A DNA stretch of 8,493 nucleotides from Gemmatimonadaceae bacterium (GCA_019689955.1 JADGGM010000096.1:1-8493); one strand, 5' to 3'. Shown: positions 1 to 7,141, counted from the stretch's first letter. Translations and numbers: made by a program. Notes: generated by a model from the letters alone, not told the origin.

Positions 1-25
1 CCCCCGCCTCCCGCCCGCCGTCGGC

Positions 26-36
26 TGAAATTTTCA
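26..36. promoter_or_regulatory. AT-rich inverted repeat, possible operator
   Basis: TGAAATTTTCA is a perfect 5+5 inverted repeat around one central T. It stands out as an A/T island in strongly GC-rich DNA and lies about 10 bases upstream of the candidate promoter block before the sigma gene. That position would suit a regulator binding site or an upstream promoter element, but an 11-base palindrome can also arise by chance. No second copy was noticed before the SusC gene. Confidence 0.2.
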
Positions 37-46
37 CGTCGCGGCG

Positions 47-85
47 TTTGGGGGATTGCGAGATGTGATGCGGTCAACCTATACA
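47..85 (+). promoter_or_regulatory. candidate promoter of the sigma/anti-sigma genes
   Basis: Two short blocks, TTTGGGGGATT (47-57) and GCGGTCAACCT (70-80) followed by ATAC, are 12 bases apart. They recur with the same spacing before the SusC gene (2044-2054 and 2067-2077); over 47-80 I count 25 of 34 identical bases without gaps. The distance between GGATT and GTCAACC is about right for -35 and -10 elements of an ECF promoter, which would mean autoregulation. An alternative housekeeping reading overlaps it: TTGCGA (56-61), an 18-base spacer, then TATACA (80-85). Either would leave a leader of about 160 bases before the ATG at 252. The similarity is seen directly; the promoter role is inferred. 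Confidence 0.4.
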
Positions 86-106
86 GGGAGAGCCGTTCCC
101 TCCCTG
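84..106 (+). promoter_or_regulatory. 7-bp hairpin just downstream of the first promoter block
   Basis: CAGGGAG (84-90) pairs perfectly with CTCCCTG (100-106) across a 9-base loop. It begins where the conserved promoter block ends, so it would sit at or near the transcription start or the 5' end of the leader. A hairpin of the same stem length but different sequence occupies the equivalent place before the SusC gene. No T-run follows, so it is not a standard intrinsic terminator. It could be an operator, an RNA-stabilising 5' hairpin or chance. Confidence 0.3.
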
Positions 107-251
107 GTTCCGCACGACTCGCAATTCCGATCCGCCACCGGGCCACCGTGCGCGCCCCGATCTCCGGGTCGCGGCGCATGCGGAGACCCGAATCGCCGAC
201 CCCGCCCGCACCGCCGCGAGCACACGCCAACCGACGAGCCTTCATCGATCG

Positions 252-869
252 ATGCGGCAATCGCACGGCCTCTGGGAGAGCTCGAGCATCGACGCGCCGG
301 ACACGCACCCGACGGAGGGTGACCTGCGCCGCTGGATGGAGCGCCTCAGCGCGGGCGACACGGCGGCGTTGGAGCGACTCTTCCAGGCCATGTACGCGCC
401 GCTCTGCGCCTTCGCGCAGACCATCGTCCGTTCCGCCTCGGAGGCGGAGGATGTCGTCGGCGAGACGTTCCTGAAGCTGTGGACCCTCCGCGACCGGATC
501 CGCGTGCGCGGCTCGGTGCGGAACTACCTCTACACGGCGGTCCGCAACACCTCGGTCAACCACCTCGGCCGCGCGCGGCGCGAGGCGCGGTACGTGGAGA
601 CGAACCCGCTGGACCTCGAGGATACCCGCGCGCAGGTCGTCGACGACGTGGAGGACCGGCTGTACACGGAGGAGCTGACAGCGCGCGTGAAGCAGGCGAT
701 CGAGCTGCTTCCACGGCGCGCGCAGCAGACGTACATCCTCTATTACCAACACGAGATGAGCTACGCCGAGATCGCCCGCGTGATGGGCGTGTCGATAAAG
801 ACGGTGGAGAACCAGTTGGCGCGAGCGCTCCGCATCCTGTGGAGCCGGCTCGAGGATGTGATCCAGTGA
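252..869 (+). CDS. ECF-type RNA polymerase sigma factor (FecI-like)
   Basis: A 205-residue extracytoplasmic-function sigma-70 family protein, which directs RNA polymerase to a small set of promoters under control of the next gene. Region 2 spans about residues 36-104, with the acidic DVVGETFLKLW segment (67-77, core-polymerase contact) and an arginine-rich stretch ending VRNTSVNH (97-104) for -10 melting and recognition. Region 4 spans about 147-200; the helix-turn-helix starts at YAEIARVMGVS and its recognition helix carries KTVENQLARAL (183-193). The order, length and lack of other domains fit FecI-like factors paired with FecR and SusCD. The start is not firmly fixed: ATG 252 has only a weak purine stretch upstream, and ATG 336 (residue 29) would still keep region 2. 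The last four bases overlap the anti-sigma gene, so the two proteins are probably made in linked amounts. Likely targets are its own promoter and that of the SusC gene. Confidence 0.95.
   Translation: MRQSHGLWESSSIDAPDTHPTEGDLRRWMERLSAGDTAALERLFQAMYAPLCAFAQTIVRSASEAEDVVGETFLKLWTLRDRIRVRGSVRNYLYTAVRNTSVNHLGRARREARYVETNPLDLEDTRAQVVDDVEDRLYTEELTARVKQAIELLPRRAQQTYILYYQHEMSYAEIARVMGVSIKTVENQLARALRILWSRLEDVIQ
852..855 (+). promoter_or_regulatory. ribosome binding site deciding the anti-sigma GTG start
   Basis: GAGG, inside the end of the sigma gene, lies 10 bases before the GTG at 866. The later in-frame ATG codons at 944 and 968 have no comparable purine run in front of them. This and the GTGA stop/start overlap favour 866 as the start of the anti-sigma gene. 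Confidence 0.45.
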
Positions 870-2020
870 GCGCGCAACGGCGGTCCGGGATCATCGCGGC
901 GCTGCGGCGCCGGCTCGCGCGCACCTTCGCGCGCGCCCCCGCGATGCGCGCCGCGGACGACGACGCGATGTGGAGCACGCTCGCCCGCTACTGCGCGAAC
1001 GACCTCCCCGTCGCGGAGACGCGGCGCGTGGAGGCGTGGTCCGCGGAGAGCGCGGAGCGCGAGCGGCTGCGGCGTGGGCTCCTGCGCATCACCGCGGCCT
1101 CGCGCGCGGTGCGTACCGTGTATCAGCGCGAAGCGGCGTGGGAGCAGCTCAAGCGGCAGATCGCCGCGACGGAGCGCACGATACCCGGCCGGCGCACGCC
1201 CCTGCACACCGCGGGCAGCGCCCGGCGCCTGCACGTGGGACGCGGGCACCGCACCCCGGCGCGCCGCGCGGCGTGGAGCGCGATGATCGCGGCCGCCGCG
1301 CTCCTCGCCGCGGGGGCGCTGCAGTGGAGCGGGCGCGTCGACCTCTTCGACTGGGCGCGCGCGCCCGACATCCGTACGTACGCCGCCGGGCGGGGCGAGC
1401 GGCGGAGCGTGGAGCTCCCCGACGGCTCGAGGGTGGTGCTGGGCGCGGAGAGCGCGATCCGCATCGACGCGCGCCGCTTCGCCCGCGCGCGCACCGTGCA
1501 CCTGGAGGGGATCGCCCATTTCGCCGTCGCCCACGACCGCCGACACCCGTTCATCGTGTACGCCGGGGGCGCGGCCGCGCAGGCGGTGGGCACCGCGTTC
1601 ACCGTGCGTGCATACGCGGAAGACTCGGCCGCGCAGGTCGTCGTGGACCACGGGCGCGTGCTGCTGCGCACCGGCGACGCGCCCGAGGGCACCGGCGTCC
1701 CCCTCGACCCCGGAGACCTCGGGGAGCAGCGCCCGGGGGAGGCCGCGACGATCACCCACCACGTGGACCTCACGCGGTACACCGGATGGATGGACGGCCG
1801 CCTCACCTACGAGCTTGCCCCGGCGCGCCTCGTCGCGCGCGACCTCGAGCGCTGGTACCGCGTGCGCATCGTGTTCGCGGACACCTCGCTCGCCCGCGCA
1901 CACGTCACCGCCTTCTTCGACGCGAGCCGCTCGCCCGAGCAGGCCATGCAGCTCCTGGCCACGATCGTCGGCGTGCACTACGCCCAGCACGGCGACACCG
2001 TGACCCTCGGCGCCGACTGA
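866..2020 (+). CDS. FecR-family anti-sigma / sigma regulator, single membrane span
   Basis: A 384-residue FecR-type regulator that carries the signal from the outer-membrane transporter across the inner membrane to the sigma factor. The cytoplasmic part (about 1-135) contains a FecR N-terminal-like helical region starting near MWSTLARYC (from residue 35) with a typical WSAESAERERLRRGL segment. One membrane span follows (about 137-155, AAWSAMIAAAALLAAGAL). The periplasmic FecR domain (about 170-270) has the family hallmark VELPDGSRVVLGAESAIRI and later VGTAFTVRAY and VVVDHGRVLL. The C-terminus (about 311-380, from GRLTYEL) matches the DUF4974 type, an STN-like fold. The GTG start at 866 overlaps the sigma stop codon (GTGA) and has a GAGG site. 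It adds an arginine-rich stretch of some 26 residues before the next ATG at 944, so a later start (944 or 968) remains possible. FecR proteins can act as anti-sigma factor or as needed co-activator; the sequence does not say which. Confidence 0.93.
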   Translation: MSAQRRSGIIAALRRRLARTFARAPAMRAADDDAMWSTLARYCANDLPVAETRRVEAWSAESAERERLRRGLLRITAASRAVRTVYQREAAWEQLKRQIAATERTIPGRRTPLHTAGSARRLHVGRGHRTPARRAAWSAMIAAAALLAAGALQWSGRVDLFDWARAPDIRTYAAGRGERRSVELPDGSRVVLGAESAIRIDARRFARARTVHLEGIAHFAVAHDRRHPFIVYAGGAAAQAVGTAFTVRAYAEDSAAQVVVDHGRVLLRTGDAPEGTGVPLDPGDLGEQRPGEAATITHHVDLTRYTGWMDGRLTYELAPARLVARDLERWYRVRIVFADTSLARAHVTAFFDASRSPEQAMQLLATIVGVHYAQHGDTVTLGAD

Positions 2021-2043
2021 GCGACGATCAGCGCCGTGCGGGC

Positions 2044-2082
2044 TTTGGTGGTTTCCGGCATCTCGTGCGGTCTACCTCGTAC
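2044..2082 (+). promoter_or_regulatory. candidate promoter of the SusC operon, related to 47-85
   Basis: TTTGGTGGTTT (2044-2054) and GCGGTCTACCT (2067-2077) followed by CGTAC match the two blocks before the sigma gene, with the same 12-base spacing. The second block differs at only 1 of 11 positions and the first at 2 of 11. It lies in the 147-base gap between the anti-sigma and SusC genes, ending 85 bases before the chosen SusC start. The natural reading is a promoter for the SusC-SusD-lipoprotein-TldD unit recognised by the ECF sigma factor encoded upstream. The match is seen; the function is inferred. Confidence 0.42.
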
Positions 2083-2088
2083 GCCTGG

Positions 2089-2110
2089 GCACGGCACGAT
2101 GCCGCCGTGC
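2089..2110 (+). promoter_or_regulatory. 7-bp hairpin downstream of the second promoter block
   Basis: GCACGGC (2089-2095) pairs with GCCGTGC (2104-2110) around 8 bases. An alternative pairing has an inner GGCA/TGCC stem (2093-2096 with 2100-2103). It begins 6 bases past the conserved promoter block, much as the 84-106 hairpin does at the sigma promoter. No T-run follows, so termination is unlikely. A leader hairpin or operator is possible, and chance is not excluded in such GC-rich DNA. Confidence 0.3.
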
Positions 2111-2155
2111 ACCACCGCCACGACTCCTGAAGCGTCCATGTCACGTTCACGCAGT

Positions 2156-2160
2156 GAGGG
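2156..2160 (+). promoter_or_regulatory. ribosome binding site deciding the SusC start
   Basis: GAGGG lies 7 bases before the ATG at 2168. It follows the other in-frame candidates (GTG 2036, ATG 2138), so it supports 2168 as the true start. A start at 2168 also places the signal peptide directly at the N-terminus. Confidence 0.6.
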
Positions 2161-2167
2161 ACACGCC

Positions 2168-5100
2168 ATGACAGGTGTGGTCGGATGGGTCTGCGCGCTC
2201 GTCTGTGGGTGCGCATTCACGCTCCGCGCGCAACAGCCGCCCGCATCGGCGGCACCACCGGCGAGCCGCGCCGACCACCCCGCCGCGGGGGCGGCCACGA
2301 GCGCCCGCGCGCGCGACACGACGCCGCTCGATCGCCTCGTGACGCTCCGCCTCCACGACGTCCCGCTGGTCGACGCGCTGCACGCGATCGAGGCGCAAGC
2401 GAACCTGCGGCTCAACTACACGGACCGCGTCATCCCCGCCAGCAAGCGCGTGACGATCACCGTCGAACGCGTGCCGGCGCGCAAGGCGCTCGCCGGCATC
2501 CTCGAGGGCACCGGTGTCGTGCTCCAGGAATCGGCCGGCGGCGACCTGATGCTCGTGAAGGACGCCGCGCGCCAGCGCTCCGCGGTGGAGCCCGACACGG
2601 CCGGGCACGCCGCAGTGCTCGTCCACATCGTCGACACCACGACCGCGCAGCCGATCAAGGGCGCCGTGCTCGGGGTGCGCGGGACGCGGCTCGCTGCGAC
2701 GACCAACGACGAGGGATACGCGTTGCTGCGCGAGGTGCCGTCGGGGATCCACATCCTCACGGTGCGCTTCCTCGGCTACGCCCCCGCCGATCGGCAGATC
2801 GTCGTCCCCGACAGCGGCTACGTGCGCGTCGACGTCGCGCTCCGCATGGGGATGACGCGGCTCCAGGACGTGGTCACCACCGCCACGGGCCCCAAGCGGC
2901 GCTACGAGCTGGCGAACGATGTCACGATCATCGACGTCGACTCGATCGTCGCCACGCAGCCCATCTCGAGCGTCACCGATCTGCTCGAAGGGCGCGTCCC
3001 CGGGCTCGTCGTGCAGCACACAAGCGGCGCGCCGGGCGATCCCAGCCGGCTGCGCTTGCGCGGGGCGAGCAGCGTGCTCCGGTCCAACGATCCCATCGTG
3101 ATCGTCGACGGGATTCGCATCTACGCCGCGCAGTCGGACTCGCAGAGCGCCAACCTCGCGTCGGCCCGCTACTCGGGCGGCACCGTGAGATCCGGCCTCG
3201 GCGCCTTCGCCGCGCCCTCGCCGCTCGACCAGCTCGACCCGAACAGCATCGCGACGATCGAGGTGATGAAGGGGCCGAGCGCGGCGACGCTCTACGGGCC
3301 CGACGCCGCGAACGGCGTCATCGTCATCACCACCAAGAAAGGGCGCGCGGGGCCCCCGCGCTGGACCGCGAGCGCCTCGCGCGGGCGGTCGTTCATGCCC
3401 GGCGCGTACCCGACCGGCGTCTACCGCTGGGGGCGTGACTACTACGGGCACACGCTGCTCTGCCCGCTCACAAATCTCAGCTGCCAGACCGACAGCGTGG
3501 TGCGCTTCCAGGCGCTCAACGACGACCGGTACACGGTGCTCGGGCACGGGCAGAACACGAGCGTGTCGCTCGGCGTCTCCGGCGGGACGAGCGCGCTCAC
3601 GTACTCCCTCACCGGGAGCTACGCCGACGAGACCGGGATCGTCCGGCTCCCCGGCGTCGAGGGGGAGCGCTTCGCGGCGGAGCACGGGGGCGCCGCGCCG
3701 CCGAGCTGGATGCGGCGCCCACAACAGCTCTCCCGGTGGAGCGGCACCGGCTCGCTCATGGCCAGACTCGGCGACCGCGCCGACGCCAATATCTCCACGA
3801 CGATCACGCGCGAGTCGCAGCAGCACTCCACGCTCGAGACGCAGATCAGCACCCTCATGAGCACGTACATCGACCCGGCCACCGGAACGTACTGGCGGGC
3901 GATCGGGAACAGCTTCTTCACCGTGTCGGAGCTGCTCCCCGATTTCTACAGCCGGGTCACGGATGACGCGACGAACTTTACCAACGCCGCGAGCATCAAC
4001 TGGCGCCCGAAATCCTGGCTCACCACGAGCGCCGACGCTGGGATCAACGTCATCAGCCGGAAGGACGAAAGCCTCCTCCCCCGCGGCATGCTCCTGAAGG
4101 TGAACGACAGCACGGGCGCGCTCACCGTCGGGACCGGGAGCTCCGTGATGAGCACCGTGAACCTCCGGGCCACCGCCACCGCCCCGCTCCCGCTCGGCTT
4201 TCGCCTCCAGGTCGCGACCGGCGCGAACTACGTCAAGACGTCGACCGGGACGCTCGTCACCGGCGTCACCGACCTGGCGCCCGGAACGAGCTCGCTCAAT
4301 GGCGCGGGGGAGATCCGTTTCGTGTCACAGACCGCGAGCGACGTGACGAGCTTCGGGTGGTACGTGGAGCCGTCGTTCACGCACCGGCGCTTCACCATCT
4401 CCACCGGGCTTCGGCTCGACGGGAGCTCCACGTTCGGGGAGAACGTGCACCTGCCGACCTTCCCCAAGCTCGGCGGCTCCTGGCTCATCTCCGAGGAGCC
4501 GTTCTTCCCGTTCAAGAACATCTTCGACGTGTTCCGCATACGCGCGGCGTACGGCCGCGCCGGCGTGTGGCCGGGTCCATCGGACAAGCTGCGGCTCTAC
4601 ACCAGCTCGCACCCTGACCTCGGCGGCGGCTTCCAGGATGCCACGCAGGTCTCGACGATCGGCAACTCGCAGCTCCGCCCCGAACGCTCCACCGAATGGG
4701 AAGGGGGCTTCGATGCCGACCTGCTCCACGACCGGCTGTCCATCGGCATCACCGGCTACCGGAAGATGCGCTACGACGCCCTGGTGTCGGTCCCCGTCGC
4801 GCCATCGGTGTACGGTCTGAACGTCCACATGCTCCGCAACATCGGATCGATCCGGAACACGGGGTTCGAGGCGAGCGTGACGACGCAGCTCCTCCGCAGC
4901 GATCCCGTCTCGTGGAGCGTCACGGTCAACCTGAGCCGCAATCACAACCTGGTGACCGAGCTCGGCGCGGGGGTGCTCCCGTTCGGGGCGCCCGACGCGC
5001 GCGTGGTGCAGGGGTACCCGCTCTTCGGGCGCTGGGCCAAGCCGATCCTGGGCTACGCCGACGCGGACGGCAACGGGGTGATCGACCGCTCGGAGGTGCA

Positions 5101-5605
5101 GCTCGGCGATACCATGGTCTACATGGGGGCGAGCGAGCCGAACTACGAGATGGGCGCCTTCTCCACGCTCTCCCTCTTCCGCGGCGCGCTCACCGTGAGC
5201 GCCGGCCTCTCCTACCAGGACGGGCTCACCCAGCTGAACCAGGCGATCATGGACGCCTCCAGCGCCAGGATCTTCTCCCCGGGGCTGAGCGATCCGTCGT
5301 CGTCGTTCGCCGAGCAGGCGGCGGTGGCGGTCATGCAGCAGACCGACTACGGCCTCCTGCAGACGGTGAACACGCTGCGGCTCAACAGTGTGTCGATCGC
5401 GTTCAACGCCTCGCCGCGGCTCGCGAAGCGGTTCGGGACCCAGTCGCTCTCGATCGCGCTGCAGGGGACGAACGTGGGGCTCTGGACCAACTACAAGGGG
5501 AAGGATCCGAACGTGAACGCGTTTGCGACCGGGAACGCCGTCGCGGACGTCGGAGTGCTGCCACAGCCGCGCACGTGGCTGCTCACGCTCCGGGCCACGT
5601 ACTGA
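2168..5605 (+). CDS. SusC/RagA-type TonB-linked outer-membrane transporter with STN domain
   Basis: A 1145-residue TonB-dependent outer-membrane transporter of the SusC/RagA type; it would import a substrate captured with the SusD protein, powered by TonB. Order: signal peptide (about 1-23, ending TLRAQQ); STN domain (about 57-130), the part that signals to FecR; carboxypeptidase-regulatory-like domain (about 150-225, with GAVLGVRGTRLAATTNDEGYA and VRFLGYAP); TonB-box-like LQDVVTTATG near 234; plug (to about 393) with the SusC hallmarks LLEGRVPGLVV, DPIVIVDGIRI and IEVMKGPSAATLYGPDAANG; then the beta-barrel to the end, closing WLLTLRATY with a terminal aromatic residue. C432 and C439 in the early barrel part seem the only cysteines of the mature protein and could form a disulfide. 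A calcium-loop-like DADGNGVIDRSE sits at 965-976. The signal peptide is unusual in holding three cysteines (VCALVCGC). The gap to the SusD gene is 14 bases. The substrate cannot be read from the sequence. Confidence 0.96.
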   Translation: MTGVVGWVCALVCGCAFTLRAQQPPASAAPPASRADHPAAGAATSARARDTTPLDRLVTLRLHDVPLVDALHAIEAQANLRLNYTDRVIPASKRVTITVERVPARKALAGILEGTGVVLQESAGGDLMLVKDAARQRSAVEPDTAGHAAVLVHIVDTTTAQPIKGAVLGVRGTRLAATTNDEGYALLREVPSGIHILTVRFLGYAPADRQIVVPDSGYVRVDVALRMGMTRLQDVVTTATGPKRRYELANDVTIIDVDSIVATQPISSVTDLLEGRVPGLVVQHTSGAPGDPSRLRLRGASSVLRSNDPIVIVDGIRIYAAQSDSQSANLASARYSGGTVRSGLGAFAAPSPLDQLDPNSIATIEVMKGPSAATLYGPDAANGVIVITTKKGRAGPPRWTASASRGRSFMPGAYPTGVYRWGRDYYGHTLLCPLTNLSCQTDSVVRFQALNDDRYTVLGHGQNTSVSLGVSGGTSALTYSLTGSYADETGIVRLPGVEGERFAAEHGGAAPPSWMRRPQQLSRWSGTGSLMARLGDRADANISTTITRESQQHSTLETQISTLMSTYIDPATGTYWRAIGNSFFTVSELLPDFYSRVTDDATNFTNAASINWRPKSWLTTSADAGINVISRKDESLLPRGMLLKVNDSTGALTVGTGSSVMSTVNLRATATAPLPLGFRLQVATGANYVKTSTGTLVTGVTDLAPGTSSLNGAGEIRFVSQTASDVTSFGWYVEPSFTHRRFTISTGLRLDGSSTFGENVHLPTFPKLGGSWLISEEPFFPFKNIFDVFRIRAAYGRAGVWPGPSDKLRLYTSSHPDLGGGFQDATQVSTIGNSQLRPERSTEWEGGFDADLLHDRLSIGITGYRKMRYDALVSVPVAPSVYGLNVHMLRNIGSIRNTGFEASVTTQLLRSDPVSWSVTVNLSRNHNLVTELGAGVLPFGAPDARVVQGYPLFGRWAKPILGYADADGNGVIDRSEVQLGDTMVYMGASEPNYEMGAFSTLSLFRGALTVSAGLSYQDGLTQLNQAIMDASSARIFSPGLSDPSSSFAEQAAVAVMQQTDYGLLQTVNTLRLNSVSIAFNASPRLAKRFGTQSLSIALQGTNVGLWTNYKGKDPNVNAFATGNAVADVGVLPQPRTWLLTLRATY

Positions 5606-5619
5606 ACGGGAACGCCGCC

Positions 5620-7137
5620 ATGCCGACCACGAGATCGCTCATGTTGGCCATTCCGCTGCTCGCCGGGACGCTCGCGGGATGCTCGCCAGACAATCTACTG
5701 GGAACGCAGCAGCTCCCTCCCGATGTCCCTGATCCCGCGCAGACGCACACGCCGGCGGGCGCGCTCGCCGCGTACCGCGGCGCGCTCCAGCAGTTCCGGA
5801 CCTCCTTCGGCGGCGCCGACGCGATGGGCGGCAACTCGTTCGTCCCGGTCACCGGCTTGTTCACCGATGAGCTGCGCTGGGGAGAGCTGGGGCAGATCGG
5901 TGCGACGAGCGACCCCATGCTCGTCGACAGCCGATTCCTCCTCGAAGATCCGGGGACCGGCGACGACCAGACCGCAGGGCCGGTGCGGGCGGTGTATGGA
6001 GCGCTGCAGAAGGCACGCGGTCAGGCGAGCGAAGCGCGGGGCGCGCTCCGGGCGTATCTGCCCGACAGCTCGGCCGCCCTCGTCGGCCACCTCGATGCCG
6101 TGCAGGCGTACGAGGAGATTTTCCTCGCTGATTTCTTCTGCTCGGGCATTCCCCTGAGCACGCTCGACTTTGGCGGGGATTTCACGTACGCGCCGGGATC
6201 GACCACGGCGGAAGTCTACGAGCACGCCGTCGCGCTCTTCGACTCGGCGCTCGCGCTCTCGGCCGACAGCGTGGCCATCCTGAATCTCGCCCGCGTCGGG
6301 AAAGCGCGTGCACTCCTCGCCCTCGGCCGGTACGCCGAGGCCGCCGCCGCCGTCGCCGACGTCCCGGATGACTTCCGGTACACGGTGTTCTACAGCGCGA
6401 CGACGAGCCCCGGCGCGATCAACAACTTCCTCAACAAGAGCTTCGCCTACACGGACTTCGGGGGCACGAGCTTGGGCTTCCCGCTGACGATGGTGGACAC
6501 CGAGGGGGTGAATGGGCTCCCGTTCCTCTCGAACCATGATCCTCGTGTGGCGTGGACATCCAACGGCACGAACCGGTATGGGCTCGCGCAGACCCGGCCG
6601 ACCATGTACCCGAAGGATGGGAGCGGCACGATCACGCTGGCCAGCGGGGTGGAGGCGCGGCTTATCGAGGCCGAAGCGCAGCTCAATGGCGCCATGGCCG
6701 GCGACTGGCTCACCACGCTCAACGCGCTCCGCACCAACGGCACCTTCACGCGCGTCGACACGACCGTGGATCACGTGGACACGACTGACGTCGGCGGCAC
6801 ACCGCAGGTCGACACGACCTACCGCTACGACACCCTCTGGGTGGCCGGCACGGGGGGCGTCGCGCACCTCGGCCCGCTCACGGACCCCGGGACCCAGGAG
6901 GCGCGCGTCGATCTGCTCTTCCGCGAGCGCGCGTTCTGGCTCTTCCTCACCGGCCATCGGCAAGGAGACCTGCGCCGGCTCGTGCGCGAGTACGGGCGCC
7001 AGCAGCAGGACGTCTACCCCGCTGGGACCTACCCCGGGGCGTACAACACCTACGGTACCGATGTGACCGCGCCGATCCCAGGCGACGAGCGGGTGAGCAA
7101 TCCGCTCTTCACCGGGTGCCGCAGCCGAGGAGCGTGA
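5620..7137 (+). CDS. SusD/RagB-family outer-membrane lipoprotein
   Basis: A 505-residue lipoprotein of the SusD/RagB family, which forms the lid of the SusC transporter on the cell surface and binds substrate. The ATG at 5620 gives a lipoprotein signal with lipobox LAGC (18-21), so C21 would be lipidated. Helical repeats follow, including YLPDSSAALVGHLDAVQAYEEIFLADFFCSGIPLS (split here only by reading: about residues 145-180) and the TPR-like ARALLALGRYAEAAAAV. Near the end is the family signature LLFRERAFWLFLTGHRQGDL, followed by RRLVREYG. The order matches SusD proteins, in which an E-R-A-[FW] helix precedes a DLRR segment. C174 and C500 are the non-lipid cysteines noticed and might pair. 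A Thr/Asp-rich insert with three VDTT repeats (379-400) lies just before the signature. The ribosome site is weak (ACGGGAACG). The SusC stop is 14 bases upstream and the next start 4 bases downstream. Confidence 0.93.
   Translation: MPTTRSLMLAIPLLAGTLAGCSPDNLLGTQQLPPDVPDPAQTHTPAGALAAYRGALQQFRTSFGGADAMGGNSFVPVTGLFTDELRWGELGQIGATSDPMLVDSRFLLEDPGTGDDQTAGPVRAVYGALQKARGQASEARGALRAYLPDSSAALVGHLDAVQAYEEIFLADFFCSGIPLSTLDFGGDFTYAPGSTTAEVYEHAVALFDSALALSADSVAILNLARVGKARALLALGRYAEAAAAVADVPDDFRYTVFYSATTSPGAINNFLNKSFAYTDFGGTSLGFPLTMVDTEGVNGLPFLSNHDPRVAWTSNGTNRYGLAQTRPTMYPKDGSGTITLASGVEARLIEAEAQLNGAMAGDWLTTLNALRTNGTFTRVDTTVDHVDTTDVGGTPQVDTTYRYDTLWVAGTGGVAHLGPLTDPGTQEARVDLLFRERAFWLFLTGHRQGDLRRLVREYGRQQQDVYPAGTYPGAYNTYGTDVTAPIPGDERVSNPLFTGCRSRGA
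6754..6819 (+). repeat. three in-frame VDTT-coding repeats inside the SusD gene
   Basis: The 12-base unit GTCGACACGACC occurs at 6754-6765 and again identically at 6808-6819; a diverged copy, GTGGACACGACT, is at 6775-6786. All are in frame and encode VDTT (residues 379-382, 386-389 and 397-400). The intervals are 21 and 33 bases. The stretch forms a hydrophilic loop between two helices of the SusD-like protein. Confidence 0.7.
7127..7132 (+). promoter_or_regulatory. strong ribosome binding site of the Ig/cupredoxin lipoprotein gene
   Basis: GAGGAG lies 9 bases before the ATG at 7142, inside the last codons of the SusD gene. With only 4 bases between stop and start, re-initiation by the same ribosomes is also likely. 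It fixes the start well. Confidence 0.6.
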
Positions 7138-7141
7138 GCGC

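Noticed and set aside
1..20. C-rich run at the window start as a possible G-quadruplex on the opposite strand
   Set aside because: Only three runs of three or more C are visible before the window edge, so a four-run structure cannot be shown.
244..253. ATCGATCGAT palindrome overlapping the sigma start codon
   Set aside because: A simple repeat of ATCG; no partner site and no context to support a regulatory role.
56..322. Small + strand open frames in the leader before the sigma gene
   Set aside because: Arg/Pro-rich translations without motif or convincing ribosome site; they overlap the promoter candidate and the start of the sigma gene in another frame.
761..1990. Long open frame on the - strand (409 codons) opposite the anti-sigma gene
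   Set aside because: It is a mirror of a strongly GC-biased coding strand. The translation is Arg/Gly/Ala/Val-rich with no domain, while the + strand frame has clear FecR features.
2089..2110. Hairpin in the 2021-2167 gap as an intrinsic terminator of the sigma/anti-sigma genes
   Set aside because: No T-rich run follows, and it lies downstream of the promoter-like block rather than next to the anti-sigma stop codon.
2036..2167. Extending the SusC gene to GTG 2036 or ATG 2138
   Set aside because: The GAGGG site at 2156-2160 and the signal peptide place the start at 2168; the extension to 2036 would also run through the promoter-like block.
2147..3826. Long open frame on the - strand (559 codons) opposite the SusC gene
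   Set aside because: Low-complexity Arg/Asp/Val/Gly composition and no recognisable motif; the + strand encodes unmistakable SusC plug and STN motifs here.
4696..5619. In-frame upstream extension of the SusD gene through the SusC gene
   Set aside because: This part is a shadow frame of SusC coding sequence; the lipoprotein signal starts at ATG 5620.
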